Positions 1-5,853 of a stretch of DNA of 13,823 nt are shown here, in pieces; within the stretch, counting starts at the first letter, position 1, and each line of letters starts with the position of its first letter. The position numbers and the translations under genes were made by a program. The stretch lies in assembly GCA_002712045.1 (NCBI GenBank), contig PARX01000044.1, positions 1-13,823 of the forward strand, written 5' to 3'. The DNA comes from Paracoccaceae bacterium (GTDB lineage Bacteria; Pseudomonadota; Alphaproteobacteria; Rhodobacterales; Rhodobacteraceae). The notes under the pieces were generated by a model. It was not told the origin of the DNA and did no database searches. It was given only the letters and a program-made list of their open reading frames with translations.

Positions 1-58
1 GATCCGTGAAGGGGGCAGAACAGTCGGCTCCGGTGTAGTATCAAAAATCAACGCATAA
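1..58 (+). CDS. tuf: elongation factor Tu, C-terminal end (partial)
   Basis: Reading from base 2 gives 18 codons, IREGGRTVGSGVVSKINA, then TAA at 56-58. This is the nearly invariant C-terminus of bacterial EF-Tu, the GTPase that delivers aminoacyl-tRNA to the ribosome; most family members end in IREGGRTVGAGVVSKI plus one or two residues. Only this tail of domain III is present because the window begins inside the gene. The fragment is too short for ORF finders but the match leaves little doubt. The final NA and the Ser in place of the usual Ala are small lineage-specific differences. No secE or tRNA-Trp gene, common followers of one tuf copy, comes next; tdk follows instead. Confidence 0.93.
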   Translation, partial: IREGGRTVGSGVVSKINA

Positions 59-78
59 GCGTAAATATAGTTCGATGT

Positions 79-98
79 GGGCGGAATAAATTCCGCCC
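79..98 (+). terminator. GC-rich hairpin after tuf, possible terminator
   Basis: A perfect 9-bp inverted repeat, GGGCGGAAT-AA-ATTCCGCCC, lies 20 bp after the tuf stop codon. The stable part in RNA would be the six GC-rich pairs closing an AT-rich loop. The position suits the end of the tuf operon. It is not followed by a run of T (the next bases are CACCTCTCATTC), so a classical intrinsic terminator is not assured. It could instead be an RNA 3'-end stabiliser, or act with Rho. Confidence 0.5.
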
Positions 99-125
99 CA
101 CCTCTCATTCTCTTAAAAAGTGTAA

Positions 126-155
126 TTGACCTTCATCTAGATTTCATTCCATAAC
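126..155 (+). promoter_or_regulatory. candidate promoter for tdk
   Basis: TTGACC at 126-131 is 5 of 6 to the sigma-70 -35 consensus. After 18 bp, CATAAC at 150-155 is 4 of 6 to the -10 consensus. Transcription would then begin at or within a few bases of the tdk ATG (162), implying a leaderless or nearly leaderless mRNA. This agrees with the absence of any purine-rich Shine-Dalgarno sequence before that ATG. The -10 is weak, so the call is tentative. Confidence 0.28.
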
Positions 156-161
156 AAAATC

Positions 162-740
162 ATGGCAAAATTATATTTTCATTATTCAACAATGAACGCT
201 GGTAAATCTACTGTTCTTCTACAAGCCTCACATAACTATCACGAGCGAGGTATGCGAACTTATCTCTTAACTGCCGCAATAGATAAAAGAGCTGGTACTG
301 CAAGAATTGCGTCTCGCATCGGAATAAGTGAGGCATCTGAGACATTTGAGGAAAGTGAAAACCTATTTGAAAAAATAAAACTTCACTTAGTAAGTTCCAA
401 ATGCGCATGTATATTTGTTGACGAGTCACATTTCTTAACAAAAGAACAAGTTTGGCAGTTAACAACTGTTGTTGATGACCTCGGAATTCCAGTAATGTGC
501 TTTGGCTTACGAGTTGATTTTAGAGGTGAATTGTTTCCCGGCTCAGCTACTCTCTTGGCTCTTGCAGATGAAATGAGAGAAGTAAGAACCATATGTCACT
601 GTGGTAAGAAAGCTACGATGGTAATAAGGTCGGACGAAAATGGAAACGTAATTAACGATGGGGATCAAATCCAAATTGGGGGGAATGAAACATATACCTC
701 ATTATGTAGACGTCACTGGCGAGATGCTTTTTTTAAATAA
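162..740 (+). CDS. tdk: thymidine kinase
   Basis: This 192-residue protein is a type II (TK1-like) thymidine kinase, which phosphorylates thymidine to dTMP with ATP in cytosolic nucleoside salvage. The P-loop STMNAGKST spans residues 9-17. The FVDES segment at 85-89 carries the Walker B Asp and the catalytic Glu88. The C-terminal lasso GGNETYTSLCRRH binds the nucleoside. Cys145, Cys147, Cys182 and His185 fit the structural zinc site known in the E. coli enzyme. Length is near the E. coli protein (205). The ATG at 162 begins exactly at the conserved N-terminus, although no Shine-Dalgarno sequence precedes it. It lies alone between tuf and a convergent operon, with only 10 bp to the opposing stop codon. 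Confidence 0.96.
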   Translation: MAKLYFHYSTMNAGKSTVLLQASHNYHERGMRTYLLTAAIDKRAGTARIASRIGISEASETFEESENLFEKIKLHLVSSKCACIFVDESHFLTKEQVWQLTTVVDDLGIPVMCFGLRVDFRGELFPGSATLLALADEMREVRTICHCGKKATMVIRSDENGNVINDGDQIQIGGNETYTSLCRRHWRDAFFK

Positions 741-749
741 TCAAAAAAG
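727..749. terminator. possible bidirectional A/T hairpin between convergent genes
   Basis: CTTTTTT at 727-733 and AAAAAAG at 743-749 form a 7-bp inverted repeat across the convergent ends of tdk and the dehydrogenase gene. Either strand would give a stem followed by few further U residues. The stem contains a single G:C pair and so is weak. Its symmetric place between two converging stop codons is the only reason to list it. Confidence 0.22.
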
Positions 750-750
750 A

Positions 751-1719
751 CTAATTAATTAAATTGGGTGGTTCTTTTTGATCTAACAAAAATGCTATTA
801 TATTTTCCAAGGCCAAATTACCCATCTTTTCCCTAACTGATAATGCTGCCGTTCCAAGATGCGGTAATAAAACAACGTTTTCAAGATCAATAAGAGCCTT
901 TGGAACACTTGGCTCAAATTCATAAACATCTAAACCGGCACCTCGTATCGATTTATTTTTTAGAGCGACTATTAGATCACTTTCTTTTACAATTTCTCCT
1001 CGAGCAATATTAATTAGAATCGATGAAGATTTCATTTTTTCAAAAGATTTATTATCAATAAGGTGATGGGTTTCTGGACTACCAGGTAAGGAGACAACTA
1101 TTATATCAGCATTAATCAACAAATCATCCAAGCTTTTTACTTGATGCGAATTTTGCAAACCTTCATTAGAAACTTCTGACCGGTTGTAATATAAAACAGG
1201 CATTTCAAACCCTAAGTTACCTCGTTTTGCGATTGCCTTTCCAATTCTACCCATTCCAATAATTCCTAGAGTACTTCCAGATACGTGGGTACCTAACATT
1301 TGCATTGGATTCCAACCTTTCCAATCTCCACTACGAACCAAACGATCTCCCTCCACAGCTCTTCTAGAAGCCATTAAAATTAATGCCATCGCAAGATCTG
1401 CAGTCGCATTTGTCACAACATCCGGAGTATTTGTTACTTTAATTTTTAAATCTTTAGCGGCGTTCAAATCTAAATGATCATATCCGACACCAAAATTTGA
1501 AATAATCTTAGTTCTAGGAGTTTTGGCAGTTGAAAACACTCCCAAGCTAAACTGATCACCAATGGCGCCAATTATAGCATCAAAATTCTGCAAAGCATAA
1601 ACTAACTCTTCTTTTTTCGTTGGTAAAACAGAGTCTCGCATAGTAACAGTAAAATACTTCTCTGCCTTTTTAATAACCTTGTCTGGGATAGGTCGCGTGA
1701 TAAACAATTTTTTTTTCAA
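751..1719 (-). CDS. D-isomer-specific 2-hydroxyacid dehydrogenase (glyoxylate/hydroxypyruvate reductase-like)
   Basis: This 322-residue cytosolic protein belongs to the NAD(P)-dependent D-2-hydroxyacid dehydrogenase family, which reduces 2-oxoacids such as glyoxylate or hydroxypyruvate. The Rossmann motif GIIGMGRIGKA starts near residue 152. The catalytic triad is visible as Arg240 (NIARGE), Glu269 (DVYEFEP) and His287 (LLPHLGT), with spacing like that of archaeal glyoxylate reductase. Residue Arg179 after the second Rossmann strand (YYNRSE) suggests a preference for NADPH. The start codon is TTG, overlapping the csaA stop as TTGA; a GGAG lies 10 nt upstream, and the N-terminus MKKKLFITRPIP suits the family. 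It is the last gene of the ybjN-proC-csaA operon. The exact substrate cannot be read from sequence. Confidence 0.9.
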   Translation of the reverse strand: MKKKLFITRPIPDKVIKKAEKYFTVTMRDSVLPTKKEELVYALQNFDAIIGAIGDQFSLGVFSTAKTPRTKIISNFGVGYDHLDLNAAKDLKIKVTNTPDVVTNATADLAMALILMASRRAVEGDRLVRSGDWKGWNPMQMLGTHVSGSTLGIIGMGRIGKAIAKRGNLGFEMPVLYYNRSEVSNEGLQNSHQVKSLDDLLINADIIVVSLPGSPETHHLIDNKSFEKMKSSSILINIARGEIVKESDLIVALKNKSIRGAGLDVYEFEPSVPKALIDLENVVLLPHLGTAALSVREKMGNLALENIIAFLLDQKEPPNLIN

Positions 1720-2054
1720 TGTAGTTTAGCTCCGAGCGGAACTTCATTGTCAGGTTTAATTAAAACAATATTTCCATTACTATCAGATATACCAAGTACC
1801 AAAACTTCTGACATAAACTTTCCTATCTGGCGAGGTTCAAAATTTACAACCGCTAATACATTTTTTCCTAATAAATTTTCTAAATTATAGTGATGTGTTA
1901 TCTGAGCAGAGCTTTTTTTAATCCCAATAGTTTCACCAAAATCAATTTTTAGCTTTAACGCTGGCTTGCGCGCTTCTGGGAATTGATCCACCTTGATTAC
2001 TTTACCCACTCTTATTTCGATTTTTTGAAAATCGTCGAATGAAATTATATTCAT
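1716..2054 (-). CDS. csaA: CsaA-type tRNA-binding OB-fold protein
   Basis: This 112-residue protein is a stand-alone tRNA-binding (EMAP-II/OB-fold) domain. It matches Bacillus CsaA along its length, with shared blocks such as FPEARKPALKLKIDFG, GIKKSSAQIT, AVVNF and SEVLVLG. CsaA dimers bind tRNA or RNA and were described as chaperone-like; the role in alphaproteobacteria is not settled. The ATG is preceded by AGGAAG six bases away, located in the last codons of proC, and the gap from the proC stop is only 2 bp. The stop overlaps the TTG start of the next gene. This is consistent with one polycistronic message. No fused aminoacyl-tRNA synthetase domain is present. Confidence 0.92.
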   Translation of the reverse strand: MNIISFDDFQKIEIRVGKVIKVDQFPEARKPALKLKIDFGETIGIKKSSAQITHHYNLENLLGKNVLAVVNFEPRQIGKFMSEVLVLGISDSNGNIVLIKPDNEVPLGAKLH

Positions 2055-2056
2055 AC

Positions 2057-2872
2057 TCAGCTTCCTAATTCTTTTCCCCGCTTTGTCGCTGCTTCTACTA
2101 CTTTACTTAGAAGCGGAGACAGCCCTAGTTCTTCATCCATCAAAACCTCTAAGGCTGCTTGCGTTGTTCCACCTGGAGAGGTTACATTTATTCTTAATTG
2201 ACTAGGAGTTTCGAGGGAACTATCCGACAAGACGCCAGCACCAATTACTGTAGCTTGTGCTAATTTCATAGATAAACTAGATGATAACCCTTGCTTCTCC
2301 CCTGCCATAGCAAGAGCTTCTATTAAGTAAAATACATAAGCCGGACCAGACCCAGATATGGCCGTTACAGCATCCATTTGACTTTCATTTTCCAACCGCA
2401 ATGTTTGCCCAACACTATTCATTAAGCTTTCTGATAAAATTAGATCGCTTTCACTAGAAAAATTATTTCCAACAATCGCCGTTATTCCTTTGTTAACAGA
2501 AGCGGGTGTATTGGGCATTGCCCTAACAACTCTAGAAGCTTCCCCTAACTCTTCCTCAAACATTTTGATTGTAGATCCAGCTGCTATAGACAAGAAAACT
2601 GTCTTTGAATTCTTGAATTTTGTTATTTGTGGTAATGCATTTTTCATTACTTGGGGTTTGACCGCCAAAACACAAACTGCAGCATCATTTGGCAAACTTT
2701 CATTCAAATTAACTCCTGACAAACCCAACAACCAAGTCGAAGGATTTGGCTCATTAACAAAAATAGATTCTGGCTTAATTCCATTCTCTAACCAGCCTTT
2801 CAATAAAGCTGATCCCATCTTACCACATCCTATCAAGACTAAACTATTACTATTAATTAATTCAATCGACAT
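2057..2872 (-). CDS. proC: pyrroline-5-carboxylate reductase
   Basis: ProC catalyses the last step of proline synthesis, NADPH-dependent reduction of pyrroline-5-carboxylate, in the cytosol. The 271-residue protein has the N-terminal dinucleotide motif IGCGKMGSAL (14-23), the VRAMPNTPA segment near 116-124, and the family signature RINVTSPGGTTQAAL around 227-241, followed by the C-terminal helical dimerisation domain. An open frame extends 27 codons further upstream, but the ATG at 2872 is preferred: AGGA lies seven bases before it, the resulting length is canonical, and the longer form would overlap ybjN and add residues foreign to the family. It follows ybjN by 14 bp and precedes csaA by 2 bp. 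Confidence 0.95.
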   Translation of the reverse strand: MSIELINSNSLVLIGCGKMGSALLKGWLENGIKPESIFVNEPNPSTWLLGLSGVNLNESLPNDAAVCVLAVKPQVMKNALPQITKFKNSKTVFLSIAAGSTIKMFEEELGEASRVVRAMPNTPASVNKGITAIVGNNFSSESDLILSESLMNSVGQTLRLENESQMDAVTAISGSGPAYVFYLIEALAMAGEKQGLSSSLSMKLAQATVIGAGVLSDSSLETPSQLRINVTSPGGTTQAALEVLMDEELGLSPLLSKVVEAATKRGKELGS

Positions 2873-2886
2873 AACTATTCCTAAGT

Positions 2887-3390
2887 TTAAGCTTCGCCCT
2901 GAGTTGGCATCATAGCAATTCCTATCGCTTCGGAGGGTGAGGCTCCTCCCCAAACAACTTTTTGTAAAGAAGGATAAAATCCCTCACAATTTGTTAAGGC
3001 GTCCGACAAAATTTGATCAATTTGAGAGTCAGTTAGATCGTAATCATGATTTAATAACAATCCATATTTGTAAATGATGATATTTTCCGATGGTAAATAA
3101 GTAAATGCACCAGACCAGATCAAATCATTAATAATATTTAATGTTTCATAAATCTTACTTAAAGAATGTTTAGATGCCTTAATTTCAAATGAACATACTA
3201 ATTTCAGAATTTTATCTTCCTCTGATATAGCTAATGTTAGGACATAATTCCGCCATAACGCTTCTACGTTCATAACGATTTTATCATCTGTAATTCTATT
3301 AAAATCCCAAGAATTTAAAGTTGCTAGTTCTTCTACCATGTCTATTGGGTGCTGAGTCTCGTCAATCTGGTTGTAACTGTTAGTTAGCAA
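2887..3390 (-). CDS. YbjN domain-containing protein
   Basis: This 167-residue protein belongs to the YbjN-domain group found beside proC in alphaproteobacteria, and its molecular function is unknown. Recognisable family blocks are HPIDMVEELA near residue 14, LVCSFEIK, the FYPSLQKVVWGGASPSEA segment, and a C-terminus ending in TQGEA. The YbjN fold resembles type III secretion chaperones; E. coli YbjN has been linked to stress and motility, which need not apply here. The start is TTG at 3390, with GGAAAG about eight bases upstream. An internal ATG at residue 18 would cut off the conserved HPID motif, so TTG is favoured. It is the first gene of the four-gene operon and follows an unusual regulatory region. 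Confidence 0.85.
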   Translation of the reverse strand: MLTNSYNQIDETQHPIDMVEELATLNSWDFNRITDDKIVMNVEALWRNYVLTLAISEEDKILKLVCSFEIKASKHSLSKIYETLNIINDLIWSGAFTYLPSENIIIYKYGLLLNHDYDLTDSQIDQILSDALTNCEGFYPSLQKVVWGGASPSEAIGIAMMPTQGEA

Positions 3391-3440
3391 AGTTTATCTT
3401 TCCGCTATCACTTAAACCTTATAACTATATTTAGGCAGCG

Positions 3441-3486
3441 ACGCTATATCTCGTAAACCATAAAAATCTTACACCATATATTGTGT
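3441..3486 (-). promoter_or_regulatory. tandem NrdR-box-like operator
   Basis: Bases 3471-3486 read ACACCATATATTGTGT, matching the published NrdR box ACACWATATATWGTGT at 15 of 16 positions. A degenerate second copy, ACGCTATATCTCGTAA at 3441-3456, matches 11 of 16 and starts 30 bp away, close to the three-helical-turn spacing of known tandem NrdR boxes. NrdR is the ATP/dATP-sensing repressor of ribonucleotide reductase genes. The boxes lie 50-100 bp before the ybjN TTG, a normal operator position, yet no nrd gene is nearby. An alternative reading is a weak hairpin terminator for ubiK: the TTACAC/GTGTAA arms are followed on the minus strand by GATTTTT. Confidence 0.5.
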
Positions 3487-3490
3487 AAAA
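3482..3490 (-). promoter_or_regulatory. DnaA-like box, one mismatch
   Basis: On the minus strand this reads TTTTACACA, one base from the DnaA consensus TTATNCACA. It overlaps the right arm of the NrdR-like box, so the two signals cannot be judged independently. Alone it would carry little weight in such AT-rich DNA. Confidence 0.22.
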
Positions 3491-3521
3491 ATTCTCACGT
3501 TTGTAAAGAACTTTCCTATAC

Positions 3522-3530
3522 TTATCCACA
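3522..3530 (+). promoter_or_regulatory. perfect DnaA box
   Basis: TTATCCACA is the strict high-affinity DnaA box. It lies in the intergenic region 35 bp from the NrdR-like box and directly before an AT-rich repeat. DnaA boxes act in replication origins and also in promoters controlled by DnaA, such as E. coli nrdAB. One strict box could appear by chance in a window of this size, so function is only suggested by the company it keeps. Confidence 0.4.
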
Positions 3531-3551
3531 GAAATTTGAAATTTTAGAAAT
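3531..3551 (+). repeat. AT-rich GAAATTT tandem repeat
   Basis: GAAATTT occurs twice in tandem (3531-3544) and is followed by TAGAAAT, directly after the DnaA box at 3522-3530. Such an AT-rich direct repeat next to a DnaA box resembles in miniature the unwinding element of an origin, but it could equally be random AT-rich spacer just after the ubiK stop codon. Confidence 0.3.
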
Positions 3552-3557
3552 GGATAA

Positions 3558-3809
3558 TTATGTCTTATTTTTTTGCTTCTCAAGAATCTCAAGGCGCGAT
3601 TTTAAATCTGCATTTTCTTTACCAAGTTTTTCAAACATAATTTTAAGTACTTCAAATTCTTCTCGACTTACTAAATCTTTATCAGCTACCCAACGGTCAA
3701 TAACTCCTCTTACAGCTGTATCGGCTTCATCCTTGGCACCTTGAGCTACACCAAGTGCATTGGTCATTAATTCAGATAGATCATCAAATATTTTATTGCG
3801 TGTTTGCAT
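3558..3809 (-). CDS. ubiK: UbiK/BMFP-family accessory protein
   Basis: This small protein of 83 residues begins MQTRNKIFDDLSELM and ends in a heptad-rich, charged coiled coil (about residues 48-80). This is the layout of the membrane fusogenic BMFP/UbiK family. UbiK is an accessory factor of the aerobic ubiquinone biosynthesis complex, binding UbiJ and lipid; BMFP from Brucella trimerises and fuses membranes in vitro. The start is placed at the internal ATG (3809), not the ATG 12 bp upstream: AGG sits six bases before it and the MQT...FDDL beginning is the family N-terminus. It is transcribed alone, divergently from lgt, a pairing common in alphaproteobacteria. Whether ubiquinone synthesis is its true role here is inferred from family membership. 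Confidence 0.85.
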   Translation of the reverse strand: MQTRNKIFDDLSELMTNALGVAQGAKDEADTAVRGVIDRWVADKDLVSREEFEVLKIMFEKLGKENADLKSRLEILEKQKNKT

Positions 3810-3836
3810 TTCAAGCCTCATTCGAAGTATGACAAA

Positions 3837-3865
3837 TATATATTATCATTGAACAAAATTGCCAA
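3837..3865 (-). promoter_or_regulatory. candidate ubiK promoter
   Basis: On the minus strand, TTGGCA (3860-3865; 5 of 6 to consensus) is separated by 17 bp from TATATA (3837-3842; 4 of 6). Transcription would start about 20 bp before the chosen ubiK ATG. The -35 element lies in the spacer of the opposing lgt promoter. Confidence 0.45.
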
Positions 3866-3877
3866 GAGCACTTTAAT
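3849..3877 (+). promoter_or_regulatory. candidate lgt operon promoter
   Basis: TTGAAC (3849-3854; 4 of 6) and TTTAAT (3872-3877; 5 of 6) are separated by the optimal 17 bp. The start point would fall about 24 bp before the lgt ATG. It overlaps the divergent ubiK promoter, so RNA polymerase could probably occupy only one at a time. Confidence 0.45.
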
Positions 3878-3907
3878 GTTACAATAAAAAAGAGATTTTA
3901 ATTTCAT

Positions 3908-4795
3908 ATGCTAAACGTCATTCATTTACCAAACTTATCTCCAGAAATTTTTACAGTTGATATCGGTGTTATGTCTTTCACGCTACGTTGGTATGCCGTG
4001 GCGTATATCGTTGGATTATTATCTGCTTGGCAAATAATAGTAAGAATGATTGCACAGCCCAGCCTTTGGAAAAACAAGGTAGCACCCATGACAAAAGATC
4101 ATCCAGAGCAGTTGCTAACTTGGATGATATTTGGCGTAATAATTGGTGGTCGACTGGGCTTCGTATTATTTTATCAAGCGAATTATTATTTACATAATCC
4201 ACTCGAAATACCAATGGTTTGGAAAGGTGGGATGTCGTTTCACGGTGGCTTTATTGGCGTAATTATTAGTGGCTTTATTTTTTGCCACAAGAATAAATTA
4301 TCAATTTTATCAGTTGGTGATTTAATTGCAGTCACAACTCCAATCGGCTTATTTTTGGGACGAATAGCAAATTTTATTAATGGTGAACTTTTTGGCAAAC
4401 CCTCAAGTTTACCTTGGGCTGTAATATTTCCCAATCAGACTAATCAAGATTGTGGAATAAACTTTTTAGAAATTTGTTCGCGACACCCTTCTCAACTATA
4501 TGAAGCGCTTTTTGAAGGTCTTATCTTAGGATTATTATTGTTCTGGGGTGCCTTTTTTAAATCATGGTTAAAGCTCCCCGGCCTCTCGATTGGTATTTTC
4601 TTTACAGGTTATGGTATCTCACGATGCTTTATAGAACTTTTCAGACAACCAGATTACTACTATGTAACAGCCTTAAACCCATCTGGATATATGGTGCAAA
4701 TCTCAAATTGGGGGTTTTCATCTGGACAGGTTTTGTCAATTCCGATGATTATAATTGGGATTGCGATTATAACAAAAGTAATAAAAATAAAATGA
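3908..4795 (+). CDS. lgt: prolipoprotein diacylglyceryl transferase
   Basis: Lgt is an inner-membrane enzyme that moves diacylglyceryl from phosphatidylglycerol onto the lipobox cysteine of prolipoproteins, the first step of lipoprotein maturation. The 295-residue protein has about seven hydrophobic segments. The family signature LGRIANFINGELFG lies at 149-162, including the conserved Arg and Asn. Also present are GGMSFHGG (107-114, His112), RHPSQLYEA (182-190), and a RCFIELFRQPD segment near 229 with further conserved Arg residues. The ATG at 3908 gives the usual short N-terminus; the Shine-Dalgarno is weak (AGAG about 13 bases upstream). It leads the lgt - methyltransferase - pgeF operon, and its stop overlaps the next start as ATGA. 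Confidence 0.96.
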   Translation: MLNVIHLPNLSPEIFTVDIGVMSFTLRWYAVAYIVGLLSAWQIIVRMIAQPSLWKNKVAPMTKDHPEQLLTWMIFGVIIGGRLGFVLFYQANYYLHNPLEIPMVWKGGMSFHGGFIGVIISGFIFCHKNKLSILSVGDLIAVTTPIGLFLGRIANFINGELFGKPSSLPWAVIFPNQTNQDCGINFLEICSRHPSQLYEALFEGLILGLLLFWGAFFKSWLKLPGLSIGIFFTGYGISRCFIELFRQPDYYYVTALNPSGYMVQISNWGFSSGQVLSIPMIIIGIAIITKVIKIK

Positions 4796-5853
4796 ACGAG
4801 ATTGCAACTATTCTCATAGAGCAAATAAATCGTGCTGGTCCAATACGCATTTCAGATTACATGGAAATTTGCTTGATGCATCCAAAATGTGGTTATTACA
4901 GCAAGAAAGATCCCTTTGGAACAAAAGGGGATTTTGTTACCTCCCCTGAAATCAGTCAAGTTTTTGGAGAATTACTTGGCCTATGTTTAGCTCAAAACTG
5001 GCTCGACCAAGGCACGCCCTCATTTGCATTGGTAGAAGCAGGGCCTGGGCGAGGAACTTTAATGGCAGATATCCTTCGTGCTACGAAATCAATACCAGGA
5101 TTTCATCAAAGCATGACAATTCATCTTATTGAAAAAAGTCAAACGTTAATAAGAATTCAAGGTGAGCAATTATCTAAATACAATGTCGAGTGGCACGAAA
5201 CAGTTGAATCTCTCCCACAAAAGCCAGTTTTCTTTATTGCGAATGAATTTTTCGATGCCCTTCCAATTAGGCAATTTAGAAAAGATAACCTTGGCTGGAG
5301 AGAAATTTTAATTGGGATAGAGAAAAATAAATTAAGTTATTTTTTAGGAAATAAAATACCCCTGCACACTATAGCTCATCGTATAAAAGATACAGAAATA
5401 GGAGATATTGTTGAAATCTGTGAGGCTGCAAAACCAATTATGGAAGAATTATCTAAAAGAATTAAAATGTTTGGAGGTTGTGCGATAATTATTGACTACG
5501 GAAGCAACAATTTAGTGGGTAATACTTTTCAAGCGGTCAAAAATCACAAAAAAATTGACCCCTTAAAACATCCTGGTGATTGCGATTTGACGGCACACGT
5601 TAACTTTAATGATCTATCAAATTATGCGACAAATGTTGTAGTTTCAAAAACTACCACTCAAGGCTTATTATTAAGAAAATTGGGTATTTCAGAAAGGTTT
5701 GAAAGACTTGAAACAGATCTACCAAAAATTCAGAAGCTTAAACTTCGATCTGATAAAACCCGCCTTATCCACTCATCTCAGATGGGTGATTTATTTAAGG
5801 CGATTGCATTGGTTCCTTCAAAAGTAGCTTTGCCAATAGGATTTGATATATGA
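4792..5853 (+). CDS. MidA/NDUFAF7-family SAM-dependent protein arginine methyltransferase
   Basis: This 353-residue protein belongs to the DUF185/MidA class I methyltransferases. The human homologue NDUFAF7 symmetrically dimethylates an arginine of complex I subunit NDUFS2, and alphaproteobacterial relatives may do the same to NuoD. Motif I is VEAGPGRGT (81-89). Upstream are the family blocks GYYSKKDPFGTKGDF and TSPEISQVFGELLG; downstream are IANEFFDALPIRQF near 150 and IIDYGS near 245. The open frame continues into lgt, but the ATG at 4792 matches the family N-terminus and overlaps the lgt stop by 4 bp. No clear Shine-Dalgarno is present, so translation probably depends on coupling to lgt. 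Its own stop overlaps pgeF in the same way. Confidence 0.88.
   Translation: MNEIATILIEQINRAGPIRISDYMEICLMHPKCGYYSKKDPFGTKGDFVTSPEISQVFGELLGLCLAQNWLDQGTPSFALVEAGPGRGTLMADILRATKSIPGFHQSMTIHLIEKSQTLIRIQGEQLSKYNVEWHETVESLPQKPVFFIANEFFDALPIRQFRKDNLGWREILIGIEKNKLSYFLGNKIPLHTIAHRIKDTEIGDIVEICEAAKPIMEELSKRIKMFGGCAIIIDYGSNNLVGNTFQAVKNHKKIDPLKHPGDCDLTAHVNFNDLSNYATNVVVSKTTTQGLLLRKLGISERFERLETDLPKIQKLKLRSDKTRLIHSSQMGDLFKAIALVPSKVALPIGFDI

Noticed and set aside
2490..2915. Plus-strand open frame of 141 codons opposite proC
   Set aside because: It lies almost wholly antisense to a confidently identified proC and its translation shows no family motifs; it is a coding shadow.
2873..2953. 27-codon N-terminal extension of proC
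   Set aside because: It overlaps ybjN, is not conserved in ProC, and the ATG at 2872 has a good ribosome-binding site.
3481..3744. Plus-strand open frame of 87 codons opposite ubiK
   Set aside because: It starts within the regulatory region (first codon TTG inside the NrdR-like box), is antisense to ubiK, and its serine-rich translation resembles no protein I know.
4564..4791. Upstream extension of the MidA-like methyltransferase frame inside lgt
   Set aside because: The extra 76 residues are an out-of-frame reading of lgt; the ATG at 4792 overlaps the lgt stop and matches the family N-terminus.
5765..5773. DnaA-like 9-mer TTATCCACT within the methyltransferase gene
   Set aside because: It has one mismatch, is intragenic and isolated; it illustrates the chance background for such boxes in AT-rich DNA.
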